A stretch of DNA of 7,345 nucleotides, taken from NCBI GenBank assembly GCA_045638565.1, contig JAZUBN010000143.1, positions 1-7,345 of the forward strand. The letters run 5' to 3'. Each line of letters opens with the position of its first letter. Positions within the stretch are counted from its first letter, which is position 1. Positions 6,761 through 7,345 of this stretch are shown here, in pieces. The stretch is from SIG471 sp045638565 (GTDB lineage: Bacteria; Bacillota; Clostridia; Oscillospirales; Butyricicoccaceae). A program made the translations under genes and the position numbers. The notes under the pieces are model-generated. The model was not told the DNA's origin. It made no database searches and was given only the letters and a program-made list of their open reading frames with translations.

Positions 6761-7345
6761 ATGAATCGTTCGATATAATCAAGGAAATTATCGTCAAGAT
6801 ATGCCTTGAGCTTATTGAATGTCGATTCATTGAAGATGGCCTTGTCAGGGCTCTGATATTCCACATACGCCATGGCGCACCATGTTATGCCGCGCAGACA
6901 GGTTGTCGGAATATAGAGATATGTCTTTTCCTTGATGCCTGCAACATCAAATCTGCCCTTTACAGCCTTTATATATTCATCAATGAAGCTTTCAATCTTA
7001 TCTTCCGAAAGGATGATATCTGTCTTCCAGAAGGTTGTTGTAGGCGCGAGAAAATGCCCTAAATCCTGAGCAGGTGTGCTGAAAACAGGCTTTTCCCAAT
7101 CGATGAGATAGTTTTTTTCATTTTCGCCGTTGATGAGGAAGTTTGTCGAATTGAGCTCTGTGTTGACACAGCATTTGTAGCCCTTTTCTGCTCCTATTTT
7201 TGCCAGCTTTTCCCAGCCCATATCAAGCATTCCGCGGATTTTCTTCTTTTTATGTTCTTCGCCAAGAGGCCAGTCCATATATGTTTTGACCATCTCTTCA
7301 CATTCGTCGAGAATGGCTTTGAGCGGATTTTCCGGTGTGACAAGG
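6748..7345 (-). CDS. APH/choline-kinase-like phosphotransferase (5' end outside window)
   Basis: The frame is open beyond the first ATG (7293) to the window edge, reading ...PENPLKAILDECEE before that Met, so this is a C-terminal part of about 199 residues of a protein-kinase-fold small-molecule phosphotransferase. Numbered from the Met at 7293, N44-T-E46-L-N-S-T-N51 aligns with the catalytic loop HxDxxxxN, and LIDWEKP (63-69, D65) with the metal-binding IDWE motif. PAQDLGHFLAP (74-84) matches the following PxxDL segment. In the loop the usual His is Asn and the usual catalytic Asp is Glu (codon at 7156-7158), while N51 is kept. Relatives phosphorylate choline, thiamine, sugars or antibiotics. 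In this setting a kinase for a small imported alcohol is plausible and antibiotic resistance is not implied. The stop lies 55 bases before the rhodanese gene, on the same strand. Confidence 0.8.
   Translation of the reverse strand, partial: LVTPENPLKAILDECEEMVKTYMDWPLGEEHKKKKIRGMLDMGWEKLAKIGAEKGYKCCVNTELNSTNFLINGENEKNYLIDWEKPVFSTPAQDLGHFLAPTTTFWKTDIILSEDKIESFIDEYIKAVKGRFDVAGIKEKTYLYIPTTCLRGITWCAMAYVEYQSPDKAIFNESTFNKLKAYLDDNFLDYIERFISQH

Noticed and set aside
4728..6764. A 678-codon open frame on the + strand, antisense to the binding-protein and rhodanese genes
   Set aside because: It is the shadow of two genuine lipoprotein genes whose codon choice avoids TTA, CTA and TCA in that register. 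Its product is an implausible Cys-rich and Phe-rich sequence with no recognisable domain, and it crosses a gene boundary.
6748..7345. An antibiotic resistance gene (aminoglycoside phosphotransferase)
   Set aside because: Only the general fold is shared. The catalytic loop is altered and the neighbours are transport and metabolic genes, so resistance is not supported.

Overview
The window looks like a piece of a low-to-moderate GC Bacillota chromosome, most likely class Clostridia. The evidence is indirect: two lipoprotein signal peptides of Gram-positive style, an Ala/Thr/Glu-rich linker typical of clostridial surface lipoproteins, strong AAGGAGG-type ribosome binding sites, and split ABC permease genes. 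I cannot name the genus. Coding density is very high, and no stretch over 300 bases lacks a gene.

Layout. On the + strand, 1-930 is the 3' part of an M14-like zinc carboxypeptidase gene whose start lies before the window. It converges on a compact bidirectional terminator hairpin at 939-962. Everything from 965 to the right edge is on the - strand and reads right to left: a 5'-truncated APH/choline-kinase-like phosphotransferase (6748-7345), a two-domain rhodanese lipoprotein (5799-6692), a YnjB-family substrate-binding lipoprotein (4533-5750), two permease subunits (3658-4533 and 2855-3661), a CUT2/PotA-like ATPase with a C-terminal TOBE-like region (1838-2845), and an inosine/uridine-type nucleoside hydrolase (965-1828). 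The gene junctions are very tight: TAATG, ATGA, and two 9-base gaps. From the binding protein to the nucleoside hydrolase this is almost certainly one transcription unit. A candidate sigma-70/sigma-A promoter (6732-6760) can give the rhodanese and downstream genes their own start.

How the genes may work together. The binding protein strongly resembles E. coli YnjB, a component of the uncharacterised YnjBCD importer. In E. coli that importer is followed by the rhodanese YnjE. Here a rhodanese again sits beside the transporter, but as a surface lipoprotein with two active-site-like cysteines, and the permease is two genes rather than one. The added nucleoside hydrolase and kinase-like protein suggest uptake of a small molecule that is handled for sulfur outside the cell and cleaved or phosphorylated inside. 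The substrate cannot be read from the sequence. This YnjBCD-rhodanese-hydrolase-kinase cassette is the most interesting thing in the window.
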